A stretch of 64,000 nucleotides of DNA from Mauremys mutica (lineage: Eukaryota; Chordata; Testudines; Geoemydidae). A program made the translations under genes and the position numbers. Shown in pieces: positions 43,661 through 56,377 of this stretch; position 1 is the stretch's first letter, and the number at the start of each line of letters is the position of its first letter. The stretch spans positions 274,208,045 through 274,272,044 of the forward strand of contig NC_059072.1 in NCBI RefSeq assembly GCF_020497125.1, in the 5' to 3' direction. The notes beneath the pieces are model-generated. The model was given only the letters and a program-made list of their open reading frames with translations. It was not told where the DNA came from and did not search any database.

Positions 43661-45872
43661 GCAATCCTAATGCAATATAATGTTACATCTTAATTAAAAT
43701 ATTTTTGTGATGCAAACATTCATTGACTGCTCAGATAAATCCTAAATTACCTGTTCATAATGCATTGCTTTTAAGGCAAATGTTTGGTTAACTCTTAAGA
43801 AAAAAAATCCCTTTATTTATATATACACAAGATTTTTCCCATTTTTATATGTCCAAATCCAAAGCTTTTGAGATAAATTTAAGATTTTTTTTTATTTTTT
43901 ACCATTTTTCTGAATACTATCTACACATTTTGAATGTGTGGGGGGGAGCTGATTTAATTTTCTTGCAGCTTTTGGGAACCAGCCAAGTACTGAACACCCT
44001 GAACTCCAAATAACCTAAATCAGAGTTGTTGACATTCTCACTGGGCAGAAGGTACTCAGCACCTTGCTGGAAAAAAGGTCTTTGGGCCCTGATTAAGCAA
44101 TAATTTAAGTACATACTTAACTATACACACCAGCTTAGCCCCATTAAAGTCAGTTATCCACCTGCTTTACTACCTTGCTAAATAAGGGCCTCCGTGAGTT
44201 AAAGAGTTCTGGTTTTGGCAAAATGCCAAATTATTCCCATCTTTACCTTTTTATAGCTTGGCATAGTTATGTGAAAAGGCAAAATGACATAATTAGGCCA
44301 AACTGCTGCAAGAATCTTGGCCTAATTTACATCACTGATGGAAATAAACTTTAATATTGCCTTTCTTTCCAGGTATTACGACAACATATACATTGTATGT
44401 TAATCCATTATTGTTACTAGTTTCTGGTGTGTGGTGTGCATAGCATTGCCACTGAATGATGCCCAGGTCTTCAGCTCTGCAGCTGTGTCTTTATGAGAAT
44501 ATGTTCTGCTCCTGAGGTATTTTCCTGCTTTAATCAGAGGACAGGAGAGAGCTCTGTCAAACCCTGGCTTACATCTATATCTTGACACACATACAAATAT
44601 CTCCATAACACACCATTCCACCCAGCAGCTAGATACTCAGTATGACAAAGTGTGTCTTTATAAACTAATCTGTATGGACCTTAAGTGAATTTCTGTGTAG
44701 AAGGCTAATACATCAAAAAGTACATGTAGGAGATGATAGTTGCATATGGGGCGGAGGATTTGAAAATACACTGATAATTTTTTTTTGTGGTTAATATAAA
44801 AATTTTAAAATGATCAAAGATTTTAAAAATATGGTGGTGGGGGGGAGAAAAGTTACTGAATTTTCCCCCATCCTTATACAAACAATCATTCATAATAAAC
44901 AAAATAATATCTGTCTTTGGCTGGTTGCTTCTGGGTTTTGTGCTGAGCTGTGAGATGAACGGACATAACTTCAAAGGATCTTTTCTCTCATACTGAGAAG
45001 CAACTGCAAGGTAAAAGACAAAAGGAAACAGAGAAAATGTAAAAGAAAGGAAAAGGTCCAATTACTGTTAGCAAGTTATGTGTTTCATTTTTTCACTTGA
45101 ACAAATTAGGTGCATACGTTGAAGTTTCCCATAGGCAATGTTAACTAGTGTGATCAGCACTTAGTCAGCAGATCCCTCTGGGGCTCACTGACCTTGACAG
45201 TGTTATATGGGTCATGTTTTCACCATGGTTGAATTGTTTTTGTACATTATGTCCAATTTATGAGGCACAACCACACTTTCCCTCAATAAGAATCACACAA
45301 GTCTTTTCTCTTTGCTATTTTTCTTCAATGACCATGTCTATCATGCATGTTTGAAGAGAAATTCCTTTCTCCAAGCTCTGATGCGGCAAAGGACATGCAT
45401 ATATGTACATTTCACTGAAACCATGCATTCTACATAATTTCAAAAATATCAGGTCACTTATTGAGCCACAAGGGGCCTGATCCAAATGCACTGGAGTCAA
45501 TGAAATGACTCCATTTTGACTTCAATGAGCTTTCAGTCAGAGCCACACTGTGCGTCTCCTCTACAACAATTTGCTGTAAAACTAATGTGAAGGACTGTCA
45601 ATGTCATCAGACAGCAGTGTCCTTAGTGATTTAAAGATGAAATAAACAGAAACAGTTACATGGTGACCAGAGCAATAGTGGTGCAGAGGATCTTGTTTTA
45701 CATTTATGTGCTTTGTAAAGTTGCCAGTTTTGGTTGGACTTGTTCCTGGAGGTTTTATCACAAGACATAATCTTTAATTAAAGATTAATCTTTAAGTCCT
45801 GGAGTCTCCAGGAAAACCCTGAAGGATTGGCAAGCCTAGTGTTCTATCAAATACTGATCAAGGCAGTGCTAT
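43661..45872. other. No gene recognised
   Basis: AT-rich sequence with G-run at 44838-44845. No domain, repeat boundary or RNA gene identified. Phrases near 45475-45540 ('actggagtcaatgaaatgac') look like decayed sauropsid repeat. Confidence 0.38.
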
Positions 45873-47188
45873 TGTAAGCGGGGGAATGGTCCCACTATTG
45901 TGGGGAACTTTCCTGGCTTCTGCACTACCCCGGTGAAGTGGGCTAGCGAAAGGATCTGAGTCCTCGCTCCCACTTCCTTTACCCAGAGGCCTCCCTGCCC
46001 TTGAGGACTCCCCTTCCACTCTCCTGTCTGGCAGAGTCCTCGTAACCCCAACAAGGCTGGGCCCAGGATTCCTGCGGGGCTCGACCCTCAACCCTGCTGT
46101 GGTCACCTAGGTCAGGGGCTAGGGTGTCCCCACTCCGGGGTACTCTCTTTGCACTGCGCACATCCCTGACTCACTGATCACATCATACAATTTAAAGCAA
46201 ATACAAGTTATTTAATTAACACTTAATTTTAAAAAAGAATAAGGAAAAATGGGAAAGGTTAAAGGAAAACACATTACGCTGCTCTGTGGCAGGGAACATC
46301 ACAAACTGTGTCTCTGGAACATCAGGGCAGTTCACAGTCTGTTCCTTGTAGGTCCCAGGCCTCCTTCTCTGGCCCTGGCTGTGCTGCATGGACGCTGCGG
46401 GTTGGACACTTGCTCTGGCGGTGGCCACACACACTCAGGCTCTGGGTGGCAGGACCCTTCTCCCCAGTGTCACCCCTGCCCTGTCAGGGTTACGATCCCC
46501 CTCCCAGTCTGGCCTGCAGGGCCTCTTGGCTAATGTATCTCCCTGCGCTGGGCCCACTGCACGGGGTCCCCCTCGCTCTCCCCAGCTGCTCACCACACCC
46601 GGCTCCAGACTGCCCCAGCTCCAGCTCCAGCTCCACTCTGCCTCAGCATGGCTGCTGCTGCTGCTATGGCTTCAGCTCCCTGGGCTGCTTCTCTGGCCTC
46701 TCTGGCTCCAGTTGCTACCGCTCTGCTCCCAAGACAGGGCTGCTCTGCAGGCTGCTTCTGTGACTCTGCTCTGAGCTCTCATCTGCTTCCTGGGCTGCTT
46801 GTCTGGCCCCTCTGGCTCTAGTTGCTGCAGCTCTCCTCCCAGGGCAGGGCTGCTCTCTCTGGGCTGTGCTCTGGCTTTTTGGGCTGCAGCTCCGCTCCCA
46901 TCAGCTTAGCTTGGGCCCCTGCTCTCTCCTTAGCTCGGCCCCACTCCATCTGACTCAGACAATTCCAGCTCACATGGAGGATGGGACCCCCCTGGCCTTC
47001 TGACTCCTTGATTAGCCTGCCTGCCTTGTCAATCAGGCTGACCTGGAGCACTGGCCTCTCCACATTGTTCCTGGAGACTGTCAGTCTCAGGCTCCTGATT
47101 TCCCATCGACCCCTCCCTTTTTAGTGCTGGGAGCTAGCGACCAAACACCCCCACTGAATGTTAGTAAGGGGGCAACAGTCCTCTTACA
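45873..47188 (-). mobile_element. Solo LTR, ~1.3 kb, with 4-bp TSD
   Basis: The unit starts 'tgtaagcgggggaatggtcc' and ends 'ggcaacagtcctcttaca', so TGTAAG/CTTACA form perfect 6-base inverted termini. The tetramer 'ctat' precedes (45869-45872) and follows (47189-47192), a duplication length typical of retroviral and gypsy-type integration. On the minus strand an 'attaaataacttgtatttgc' segment (complement near 46190-46215) fits a polyadenylation region, which suggests minus orientation; this is tentative. A ~110-bp imperfect tandem repeat starts at 46681 and 46791. The 128- and 151-residue frames are spurious. Confidence 0.82.
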
Positions 47189-47870
47189 CTATTGATGATA
47201 GTTTTTGTTTCCCCCCTTCTGCAGCTGGTCCATTTTGGAGGGAGATTGGAAAAGATTGTTCTGGCTGTGGTAAACTAAGCCCTTGTGCTATCTCAAGAGC
47301 ATACTCTAGAAATAAAGAGTAGGGAATATTCAATCGATCGATTTTTTTTTTGTTAAGCCTCAGAAAGACAAAATAAGTATTCTGTGCAGGGGATGGTATG
47401 ACAACAATTTCCCCTCTCCCCCATTAATGTCCTCTGAATTCAAGTAGTCCTGTTCATCAGAAGCTGATTGAGGTTAGCACATAGCCATATATTTTGAATT
47501 TTTTTCAGCTGAATACTATCCAATAACCAAAAACTTGCCTCTGAAATTTTATGCACATGATATCCTTCCTGGTTTGCCACCTTCTCTACATTCTATCCCT
47601 TTTCTTCATTCTACAGACACACTCCTGATGCCCACAAGATGTGAATCAAAGCAAGCATTAACCATCTCTAAAATAACCCTACTCTAAGTATTCCTTCCTT
47701 GAGGCTTTTAAGTCCATCCATTTCCCTGTTCCTGCCTATTAGATTCTAACCTCAATTCAAACACCTAACTGAGCTCAAAACTTTCTTAAGGTTCAGATAA
47801 ATTACATCCCTTCCACTTCTTGATTCCTAATCAGTTTTTTTCTGCCATTGCTTATATATTACAGAATCTT
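47189..47870. other. No gene recognised
   Basis: AT-rich sequence between the solo LTR and an old CR1. No motif seen. Confidence 0.4.
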
Positions 47871-49912
47871 CTATTGCAGAGGAAAATAAGTGAATAATGG
47901 CAAACAGACGTTCTTTAAAAATTGGAAATCAAATACAAGTGAGGAAAACAGAAAGGAGCAGAATTAGGCAGGCCAAAAAAAGAATTTGAAGAGCAACTAG
48001 CAAAAGACACAAAAAATAGCATTTTTAAAAAATACACCAGGAACAGAGAGCCTGCCAAATAGTCAGTGGAGCCACTGGATGAGCAAGGTGCTAACAGAGC
48101 ACTCAAGGAAGACAAGACCATTGGCAAGAAGCTAAATGAATTATCTGCATGAGTTGTCACTTCAGAGGATATGGGGAAGACCGCCACATGTGAGCCATTC
48201 TTCTTTGGTGACTAATCTAAGGGTTTGTCCCAGACTAAGGTGGAAATAGAGGAAGTTTTTTTAACAAATTGATAAATTTGACAATAATAAGTCACCAGGA
48301 TCAGATGATATTCACCCAAGAGTTTTGAATTAATTTAAATGTGGAATTACAGAGGTACAAACTGTAGTATGTAATCTCTCACTTAAATCAGCCTCTGTAT
48401 CAGATGACTGGAGGGAAGCTAATGTAACTCCAATTTTTAAAAAAAGGCTCCAGAGGTGATCATGTAATTACAGGCTGGTAAGCCTAATTTCAGTACTAGG
48501 AAAACTGGTTGAAATGGTAGTACAGAACTGAATTATCAGTCACACAGATAAATAAGATATGTTGTGGAAGAGTCAACACATTGTTTGTAATGGGAAACCA
48601 TGGCTCACGAATCTACTAGAATTCATTGAGGGTAGCAACAAGAATGTGGACAAGGGTGATCCAGTCAATATGGTGTACCTGGACTTTCAGAAAGCCTTTG
48701 AGTCCCTCACTAAAGGGTAAGAAGGAAGACCCTCTACTGGATCAGTAACTGGTTAAAAGATAAGAAAGAAAGGATAGGAATAAAAGGTCAGTTTTCACAA
48801 TGGAGAGAGGTAAATAGTGGGGTCCCCCAAGGATCTGTTCTTGGACCTGTGCAGTTCATCATATTCATAAATGATCTGGAAAACATGTAAACAGCGAGGT
48901 GGCAAAATTTGCAGATGATACAAAATTACTCAATTTCAATTGTTTCAATTACTCTGTTTCAATTGTTAAGTATGAAGCTGATTGTGAAAGGTTACAAAGA
49001 GATCTCACTAAAATGTGTGACTGGTGACAAATTGGTAGATGAAATTGAATGCTGATAAATGCAAAGTCATGCATGTTGGAAAAAAATAATCCCAATTATA
49101 CATATAAAATGATGGGTAAATTAGCAGTTAACACTCAAAAAAGAAGATCTTTGGAGTCATTGTGGATTGTACTCTGAGAACATCCACACAATGTGCAGCA
49201 TCAACAAGTTATTAGAAATCATTAGAATCATTAGAAAAGGGATAGATAACAAAACAGAAAATATCATAATGCCACTCTATATTCATGATATGCTCATACC
49301 TTGAACACTGTGCACAGTTCTGGTCATCTCATCTCAAAAAACAATATATTAGAATTAGAAAAAGTGCAGAGAAGGGCAACAAAATAAGAAGGATGGAACA
49401 GCTTACATATGAGGAGAGAATAAAAAGACCGGGACTATTAATCTTAGAAAAAGAGATAACAAAGAATCATGAATGGTATGGAGAAAGTGAACAAGGAAGT
49501 GTTATTTACCCCTTTTCATAACACAAGACTGGGATCACCCAAGGAAATTAATAGTTGGCATGTTTAAAACAAACAAAGGGAAGCACTTCTTCACAGAATG
49601 CAGTCAATTTATGAAACTTATTACCAGGGGATGTTGTCAGAGCCAAAAGTATAACTGGGTTCAAAAAAGTATTAGATAAGTTACGGCTATTAGGCAAAAT
49701 GAACAGGGATGCAACTCCATGCTCTGTGTTTCCCTAATCTTCCAACTGCCGGAAGCTGGGACTGGATGACAGGGGATGGATCATTCCTAATTGTCCTATT
49801 CTGTTCTTCTCTCTGAACCATCTGGCACTGGCCACTGGCAGAAGGCAAAATACTGGGCTAGGTGGACCATTGGTCTGATTTACTATGGCCCTTCTAATGT
49901 TCTGGAGTCATG
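47871..49912 (+). mobile_element. Old, decayed CR1 LINE copy
   Basis: The order of blocks parallels the younger CR1 at 50581-52924: the linker, the RT and the C-terminus, ending in a recognisable CR1 tail 'ctgggctaggtggaccattgg' and 'ctatggcccttctaatgttct' at 49850-49900. There are many stops, indels and a missing piece around 48700 ('[11 protein letters not shown]' with downstream residues deleted). The 3' terminal octamer run is reduced. This is an older insertion of the same broad lineage placed just upstream of the younger copy. Confidence 0.88.
48270..49050 (+). pseudogene. CR1 reverse transcriptase, decayed
   Basis: Fragments in different frames read 'NKSPGSDDIHPRVLN', 'SASVSDDWREANVTPIFKK', 'NYRLVSLISVLGKLVEMV', '[12 protein letters not shown]' and '[20 protein letters not shown]', which are RT motifs 1 to 4 of CR1 in order. 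The region of the catalytic F-A-D-D block (about 48905-48925, 'ggcaaaatttgcagatgata') is preserved at DNA level but out of frame with the preceding part. Confidence 0.85.
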
Positions 49913-50580
49913 GCTTATCTGGCAGACTCTGTTTCACTTGTTAATGTCTTTGGATCCTATGTTATGTGATTTCCCTGGGTTCATGAAGTTGCATCATAAA
50001 TTAATTAAATAAGGTAGGGTGTTGGTTTTTTTTTGCCATTCTGTTATTCCTGACACTGTACGTCTGAAGAAATACCACCGCAAGTAATATTACCAATAAA
50101 ACCATGAAATACCCTTCATTTACTGATGATAGGCGGACACAAAACACTACACAATCTTTCCTGGTGTTAACAGTACACATGGTAATCAAGGCACTCACAA
50201 GAACTATGAGGCTTTTGACAGCAAGCACACATTGGAACAACTATTTCAGAGATATTCCTGTCCTTCTTTGATAAATTGGCAATTGCCAAAGAATATTGTG
50301 AATGTGGTTGTTCAAGTCAATTAAAATAACATAATGAAAGTTTGCAGCTACTGCAGTATGGCCAGCTGCAATATTAGATACTCTCTCTATCTCTACAATT
50401 TTATACCATGCCCGTCACTGTAATATTAGGGTTATAAAAACTCCCTTTGTGACAAACTTTATCACTCTCAGCAGAAGGATGGTAAGGTACTTCAAATACT
50501 CGTTTGCCAAGTTGCAGTATCTCCAACCTTTTAGTACGTGTAAAAGGTTTGATCCAATGCCCATGAAGCCTGTGATGGGA
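49913..50580. other. Spacer between two CR1 copies
   Basis: No coding motif. The last part, 'gatccaatgcccatgaagcc' (50551-50570), resumes after the CR1 as 'ttgatttcagtgggctttt' (52932-52950). It looks like an older sauropsid repeat into which the CR1 at 50581 inserted. Confidence 0.5.
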
Positions 50581-50604
50581 AGAACATCTCAACTGCCCAA
50601 CACT

Positions 50605-51537
50605 GTGGCCTTTAATTTCAAAAGGGGGAACTATACAAAAATGAGGGGGTTAGTTAGACAAAAGTTAAAAGGTACAGTGACTAAAGTGAAATCCCTGCAA
50701 GTTGCGTGGGCCCTTTTTAAAGACACCATAATAGAGGCCCAACTTCAATGTATACCCCAAATTAAGAAAAACAGTAAAAGAACTAAAAAAGAGCCACCGT
50801 GGCTTAACAACCATGTAAAAGAAGCAGTGAGAGATAAAAAGACTTCCTTTAAAATGTGGAAGTCAAATCCTAGTGAGGCAAATAGAAAGGAGCACAAACA
50901 CTGCCAACTTAAGTGCAAGAGTGTAATAAGAAAAGCCAAAGAGGAGTTTGAAGAACGGCTAGCCAAAAACTCCAAAGGTAATAACAAAATGTTTTTTAAG
51001 TACATCAGAAGCAGGAAGCCTGCTAAACAACCAGTGGGGCCCCTTGATGATCAAAATTCAAAAGGAGCGCTTAAAGATGATAAAGTCATTGCGGAGAAAC
51101 TAAATGGATTCTTTGCTTCAGTCTTCACGGCTGAGGATGTTAGGGAGATTCCCAAACCTGAGCTGGCTTTTGTAGGTGACAAATCTGAGGAACTGTTACA
51201 GATTGAAGTGTCACTAGAGGAGGTTTTGGAATTAATTGATAAACTCAACATTAACAAGTCACCGGGACCAGATGGCATTCACCCAAGAGTTCTGAAAGAA
51301 CTCAAATGTGAAGTTGCGGAACTATTAACTAAGGTTTGTAACCTGTCCTTTAAATCGGCTTCGGTACCCAATGACTGGAAGTTAGCTAATGTAACGCCAA
51401 TATTTAAAAAGGGCTCTAGGGGTGATCCCAGCAATTACAGACCGGTAAGTCTAACGTCAGTACCGGGCAAATTAGTTGAAACAATAGTAAAGAATAAAAT
51501 TGTCAGACACATAGAAAAACAAACTCTTGAGCAATAG
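50605..51537 (+). pseudogene. CR1 ORF2, linker and RT fingers
   Basis: The frame encodes 'VAFNFKRGNYTKMRGLVRQK' near its start, 'EPPWLNNHVKEAVRDKKTSF', then 'SRKPAKQPVGPLDD' and the RT start 'NINKSPGPDGIHPRVLKELK', with 'NDWKLANVTPIFKKGSRGDP' and 'NYRPVSLTSVPGKLVETIVK', which are RT motifs 0-2a. It stops at 51537, where a one-base deletion relative to the downstream frame shifts the reading. The protein in active CR1 primes reverse transcription at the target site. The open frame extends upstream to 50449 by chance; residues before about 50605 are not CR1. Confidence 0.93.
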
Positions 51538-52720
51538 TCAACATGGTTTCTGTAAAGGGAAATCGTGTCTTACTAATCTATTAGAGTTCTTTGAAGGGGT
51601 CAACAAACATGTGGACAAGGGGGATCCGGTGGACATAGTGTACTTAGATTTCCAGAAAGCCTTTGACAAGGTCCCTCACCAAAGGCTCTTACGTAAATTA
51701 AGCTGTCATGGGATAAAAGGAAAGGTCCTTTCATGGATTGAGAACTGGTTAATGGACAGGGAACAAAGGGTAGGAATTAATGGTAAATTCTCAGAATGGA
51801 GAGGGGTAACTAGTGGTGTTCCCCAAGGGTCAGTCCTAGGACCAATCCTATTCAATTTATTCATAAATGATCTGGAGAAAGGGGTAAACAGTGAGGTGGC
51901 AAAGTTTGCAGATGATACTAAACTACTCAAGATAGTTAAGACCAAAGCAGATTGTGAAGAACTTCAAAAAGATCTCACAAAACTAAATGATTGGGCAACA
52001 AAATGGCAAATGAAATTTAATGTTGATAAATGTAAAGTAATGCACATTGGAAAAAATAACCCCAACTATACATACAACATGATGGGGGCTAATTTAGCTA
52101 CAACGAGTCAGGAAAAAGATCTTGGAGTTATCGTGGATAGTTCTCTGAAGATGTCCACGCAGTGTGCAGAGGCGGTCAAAAAAGCAAACAGGATGTTAGG
52201 AATCATTAAAAAGGGGATAGAGAATAAGACTGAGAATATATTATTGCCCTTATATAAATCCATGGTACGCCCACATCTCGAATACTGTGTACAGATGTGG
52301 TCTCCTCACCTCAAAAAAGATATTCTAGCACTAGAAAAGGTTCAGAAAAGAGCAACTAAAATGATTAGGGGTTTAGAGAGGGTGCCATATGAGGAAAGAT
52401 TAAAGAGGCTAGGACTCTTCAGTTTGGAAAAGAGAAGACTAAGGGTGGACATGATAGAGGTATATAAAATCATGAGTGATGTTGAGAAAGTGGATAAGGA
52501 AAAGTTATTTACTTATTCCCATAATACAAGAACTAGGGGTCACCAAATGAAATTAATAGGCAGCAGGTTTAAAACAAATAAAAGGAAGTTCTTCTTCACG
52601 CAGCGCACAGTCAACTTGTGGAACTCCTTACCTGAGGAGGTTGTGAAGGCTAGGACTATAACAATGTTTAAAAGGGGACTGGATAAATTCATGGTGGCTA
52701 AGTCCATAAATGGCTATTAG
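51527..52720 (+). pseudogene. CR1 ORF2, RT palm to C-terminus
   Basis: 397 codons continue the RT in another frame: '[20 protein letters not shown]', '[18 protein letters not shown]' with the first catalytic Asp region, '[20 protein letters not shown]', and the catalytic pair in 'KFADDTKLL' at 51902-51928 (Asp codons 51911-51916). Then '[15 protein letters not shown]', '[17 protein letters not shown]', '[17 protein letters not shown]' and the C-terminus ending 'MVAKSINGY'. All RT palm signatures are intact. The initiating ATG is not a true start; the segment belongs to the upstream frame. Confidence 0.94.
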
Positions 52721-52902
52721 CCAGGATGGGTAAGAATGGTGTCCCTAGCCTCTGTTCGTCAGAGGATGGAGATGGATGGCAGGAGAGAGATCACTTGATC
52801 ATTGCCTGTTAGGTTCACTCCCTCAGGGGCACCTGGCATTGGCCACTGTCGGTAGACAGATACTGGGCTAGATGGACCTTTGGTCTGACCCGGTACGGCC
52901 TT

Positions 52903-52924
52903 TCTTATGTTCTTATGTTCTTAT
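52903..52924 (+). repeat. CR1 terminal octamer array
   Basis: Successive 'ttcttatg' units end the CR1 3' untranslated region. CR1 elements end in short tandem octamers instead of poly-A, and the reverse transcriptase is thought to prime on them. Confidence 0.9.
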
Positions 52925-55900
52925 GACTCTTATTGATTTCAGTGGGCTTTTGATTAGAACCAAAACAAAGAAGTTCCCTGGTTGAAAAGCTTATATTTTA
53001 ATGCCCCAAATTTGTAGTGAAGTCTATACAGATTATTGGTCGATGTGGTGCCCATTTAAATCAATGGGGGTATATGTCAATAGAGACCCACCCATATATT
53101 AGGTGGTAAAATGAAGGCTAAAAGACCAAAACAGTAGAGAGGGAACGAGAGAGGAGTGACAAGAGTGACAGCAATAAGATTACTGCAGTGGAAATATATA
53201 TGTCTACATGGTATTGGACAAGGTTAAGGAACTGTGCCTGGAAGAGACTTACAGTATGTGATAGAACATAAAGTCAACTTGAGCTGGATGTGAAGTGTCA
53301 CAGGCATGAGAAATTGACAGACTGAAAGAAAGAGTAATGATTCATTGTAAAATAGCAAATTAGAGGGTCATCTGGGATTGGGATTAGGTCTCACTTCATG
53401 TAATGTTTTCAAAGGGGATTTTGTGTATATGTGAGCTTTATTGTTATTTAAGCATAGATTGTTTGTTTGATTGATTGATCTATCTGTTTGATATATAGAT
53501 ATATGCATGTATATGATTTTATAAATAGTTGTTTAAAACTAAATATCACTATTGATTTATGCAGCCAAGTTATAAACTTTGTCATACAAAGCTCTGTGTA
53601 ATGTATAATTTTAGTGTCCTAATTTATTTATTTTTAACATTGCTAATTATGGCCCTAATTCTAAAAAAAATACTTACACCTGGTCTTAAAAATAAGCACA
53701 TGAGTTTTTCCACTAGAAAGATTGTTCATGTGCCTACAGTTAAGCATGTGTGTAAGTGTTTGCAGGATCAGTCCTTTGAAACAAAGATGCTGGGTGTCAT
53801 AGTTTTATTTTTTATTTCTTTATTTTTATTTTGAAGTCCTGTTGGAATAAATAAGACACCTATGAGAGTGAGGCTGAGGGCGGGGTAATATGGGGAGAGC
53901 CATGTTCTACTACACAAATGTGTGGTTGCTATGTGATGAAATATATGGTATATCAGATATTTGGCATCCCATATATCAAAAATTAAGAAGATTCATTATA
54001 TCACTACTTCATACCAAGAGGCACAGGTGAAATACTGGCCTAATTAAAGTCAGTGGTAAAATCCATTGACTTCAATGAGACCAGGATTTTACCCAGTATG
54101 TACAAAGTTCCTTACAGTAGAAACAGCTCATGCTTATATACAATTTTTTCTTTAAATAATCTGAAAGCATTATCATCTGCCAGCTACCAATTATTACATA
54201 ATTCAAATACACTTTCAAATGTGTCACTTTTGAATTACCAATGTTTTGTGAGATCCAGTGTGTAATGGAGAAATGTAACAAATGCTTTTTTCCGTTTGTT
54301 TATTTCCATTTGGTAGAAACAATATAATATCCAGGTTTCCTTTATTTCAAACCAAAAAAAAAAGGGGGGCGGGAGGAGGTCACTGATCTCCAACATCAAT
54401 TCTGGGAAAATATATATTCATATAAGATATATTTCTAAAATTACACCCACCCGACCAAAAATGTGTTTGACTGTAAAATGCATTTTAACATCTCTAAGCT
54501 GAAAGCTGTTGGAACAGCTGTGATGCATTAATTCGTGCTAACAACAGTACTTGGCATTCAGTCTCAAGCACTGATTGATTAGATAAGGCTGGAATAAAAC
54601 TAAACGTAGTATGGTTTGATGTGTGGCATACAAATAACTTTTTTTTAAAAGGCAATGTGTTGATGATGGTCTTGGGCATGTTTCTTCTAAAAATCTTGTT
54701 GGTGTCACTGCTTGTCAACTGGCATTGCAATAAATTTCAGGAATACACAGTAGCTCCTTTTTCTGTGCAAGTCACCTTTGCATGCCAGAAGCACTACATC
54801 CGGAGGTGCTGCCTTAAATGTAATGCACAAATGGATTTATGGCATTTATTGTATGCATGAATATATTTTAAAATGTGTGCTTGAGTGAAAGAAAGCAGTG
54901 CTCGTCTTAGTTTCATTTAACTTTCTATATTCTAACATTGTAGACAGATTTTCAATGGTACCAAGAGTAATGAGGTGCCCAACTGGCAAGGAACTTCAGT
55001 GGGGAGTTGGGAGTCTGTTTTTGTGCCTTTAAAAATCTCTCCTTTCATGTGATTTTTTTTCCTATACATTCAGGTTGAATATTAATAGATAGATAAATGC
55101 AGAGATCAAGGGCTCAGTGTGTGTGTGTGTTTTTAAATCTCTCAAGCAAAACGGAGGCTGCTGCATTCCAGAAGAGAACACTCCATGATTATGGGAAGGT
55201 GGCATTTGCACCCTGAACACTGCCCTGGCCCACCACCATCACTCTCAAAATGTTTCTATCCAGATACACATTTTGAAGTTGCCTATCTATTCTGAAAAGT
55301 GGCTCTAAGCTATAGATTCCTGGAAGTTTCATGTTAGTTGTGTCTAGATAAAATTTGCTTAATTTGTGAGTAACTGGGTGATTTTTTACCCTACCTTCCA
55401 GCTCTGCAAACTCATCCTGAGATCAGAAAATTAAGCTGGATTCCCTGCTTTTCATCACCATCACTAGTAATCAGGATAACACAGGTCAAACTTTTGACAG
55501 CTGCTCAATCTGTTGTCACATGCTCCTTTTATGAATCCTGGAATACTTTTCTTTATTGTGCTCCTGATATCATTCTGATGCTGTGATAACCTGAGAAAGA
55601 ATCAAACTTGATTTTTTGCACTTTATTTGGAAATTACAAAATATTACATGTGAATATAAGTAGAAAGGGCACCCATTTCCTCTGTGGAGGAGCTCTGATC
55701 AGAGATTAAAGAAAACATAAAGTCACTGAGACAATGAGATGCCCTTCCCAGAAAGGTTACTAAATGTGTAACAACTTGTTCTACCAGTCTGCTGTTCCTC
55801 CCTTTCTCTGAAACAAGCTGAGTGAGAGAAGGAAAGGTGAGTAAGACAAACAAAGCGGAAGATAAAGAAAAATGGAGAAAGACCTGCCCATGAAATAGGG

Positions 55901-56377
55901 AGTCTTAGAGAGCTCCCCACAGCTCCTCTTTTTAAATAAGTTTATGCCACAGTCAGATTCTTCAGATCAGCTACAGTTTATCATCAGCAGCTCTTCTAGC
56001 GAAGAGACTGACAGAATAAGCCTTAATACCCCAGCTAATATCCTTTTTTCAATAATGATTTGCCTTGACCTCTGTGGGTGTTTGAAGCTGACCAAAACTT
56101 TCTTTTCCCAGTTCTTCAGATGTCTAGATAATCCACATCTAAATTGTCAACAGCAAATGTAGTCTGAATACCCCTAGAAAATATCTACATCTGTGGGTGT
56201 GACCATATTCCTCCTCCTGAGGCACTGACTCTACTAACACTTCTAGAAACTCCTTCTGCATTGAGTTCAGGGATCATGGGCTGCTATGTCCTTGTGGGAG
56301 TGTCATATTGCGAAGCAGGGAAAGTGGCTCATTGCACCATATCTTCATCCCCAGCGTACCTAATCTTCAATAATTTA
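52925..56377. other. Long stretch without recognised gene
   Basis: Three and a half kilobases of mostly AT-rich sequence. It holds GATT/GATA-rich low complexity at 53458-53510, an A/G-run at 54351-54373, a GT tract near 55117-55131, and a decayed repeat phrase at 54040-54090 ('ccattgacttcaatgagacc'). No frame carries a domain and I see no tRNA-like or splice-bounded coding segment. Confidence 0.4.

Larger units (their letters stand above)
50581..52924 (+). mobile_element. CR1 LINE, best-preserved copy, 5'-truncated
   Basis: About 2.34 kb long. It begins within the linker after the endonuclease and runs through RT, the C-terminal domain, stop at 52720, the ~200-base 3' untranslated region and a terminal array of 'ttcttatg' octamers (52903-52924). 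The endonuclease and ORF1 are absent, so it is dead on arrival. Apart from one frameshift near 51520 the coding sequence is intact, which indicates a recent insertion. It sits inside what appears to be an older repeat, with flanks 'gatggga' and 'actcttattg' reading together. Confidence 0.95.

Noticed and set aside
46308..46774. Frames of 128 and 151 residues that looked like a secreted leucine-rich protein
   Set aside because: They overlap each other within the solo LTR and reflect CTG/CAG-rich repeats.
50449..50604. Upstream part of the 362-residue open frame as true CR1 N-terminus
   Set aside because: These residues do not resemble CR1, and DNA similarity to host-type repeat ends at about 50580. 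The frame is open by chance.
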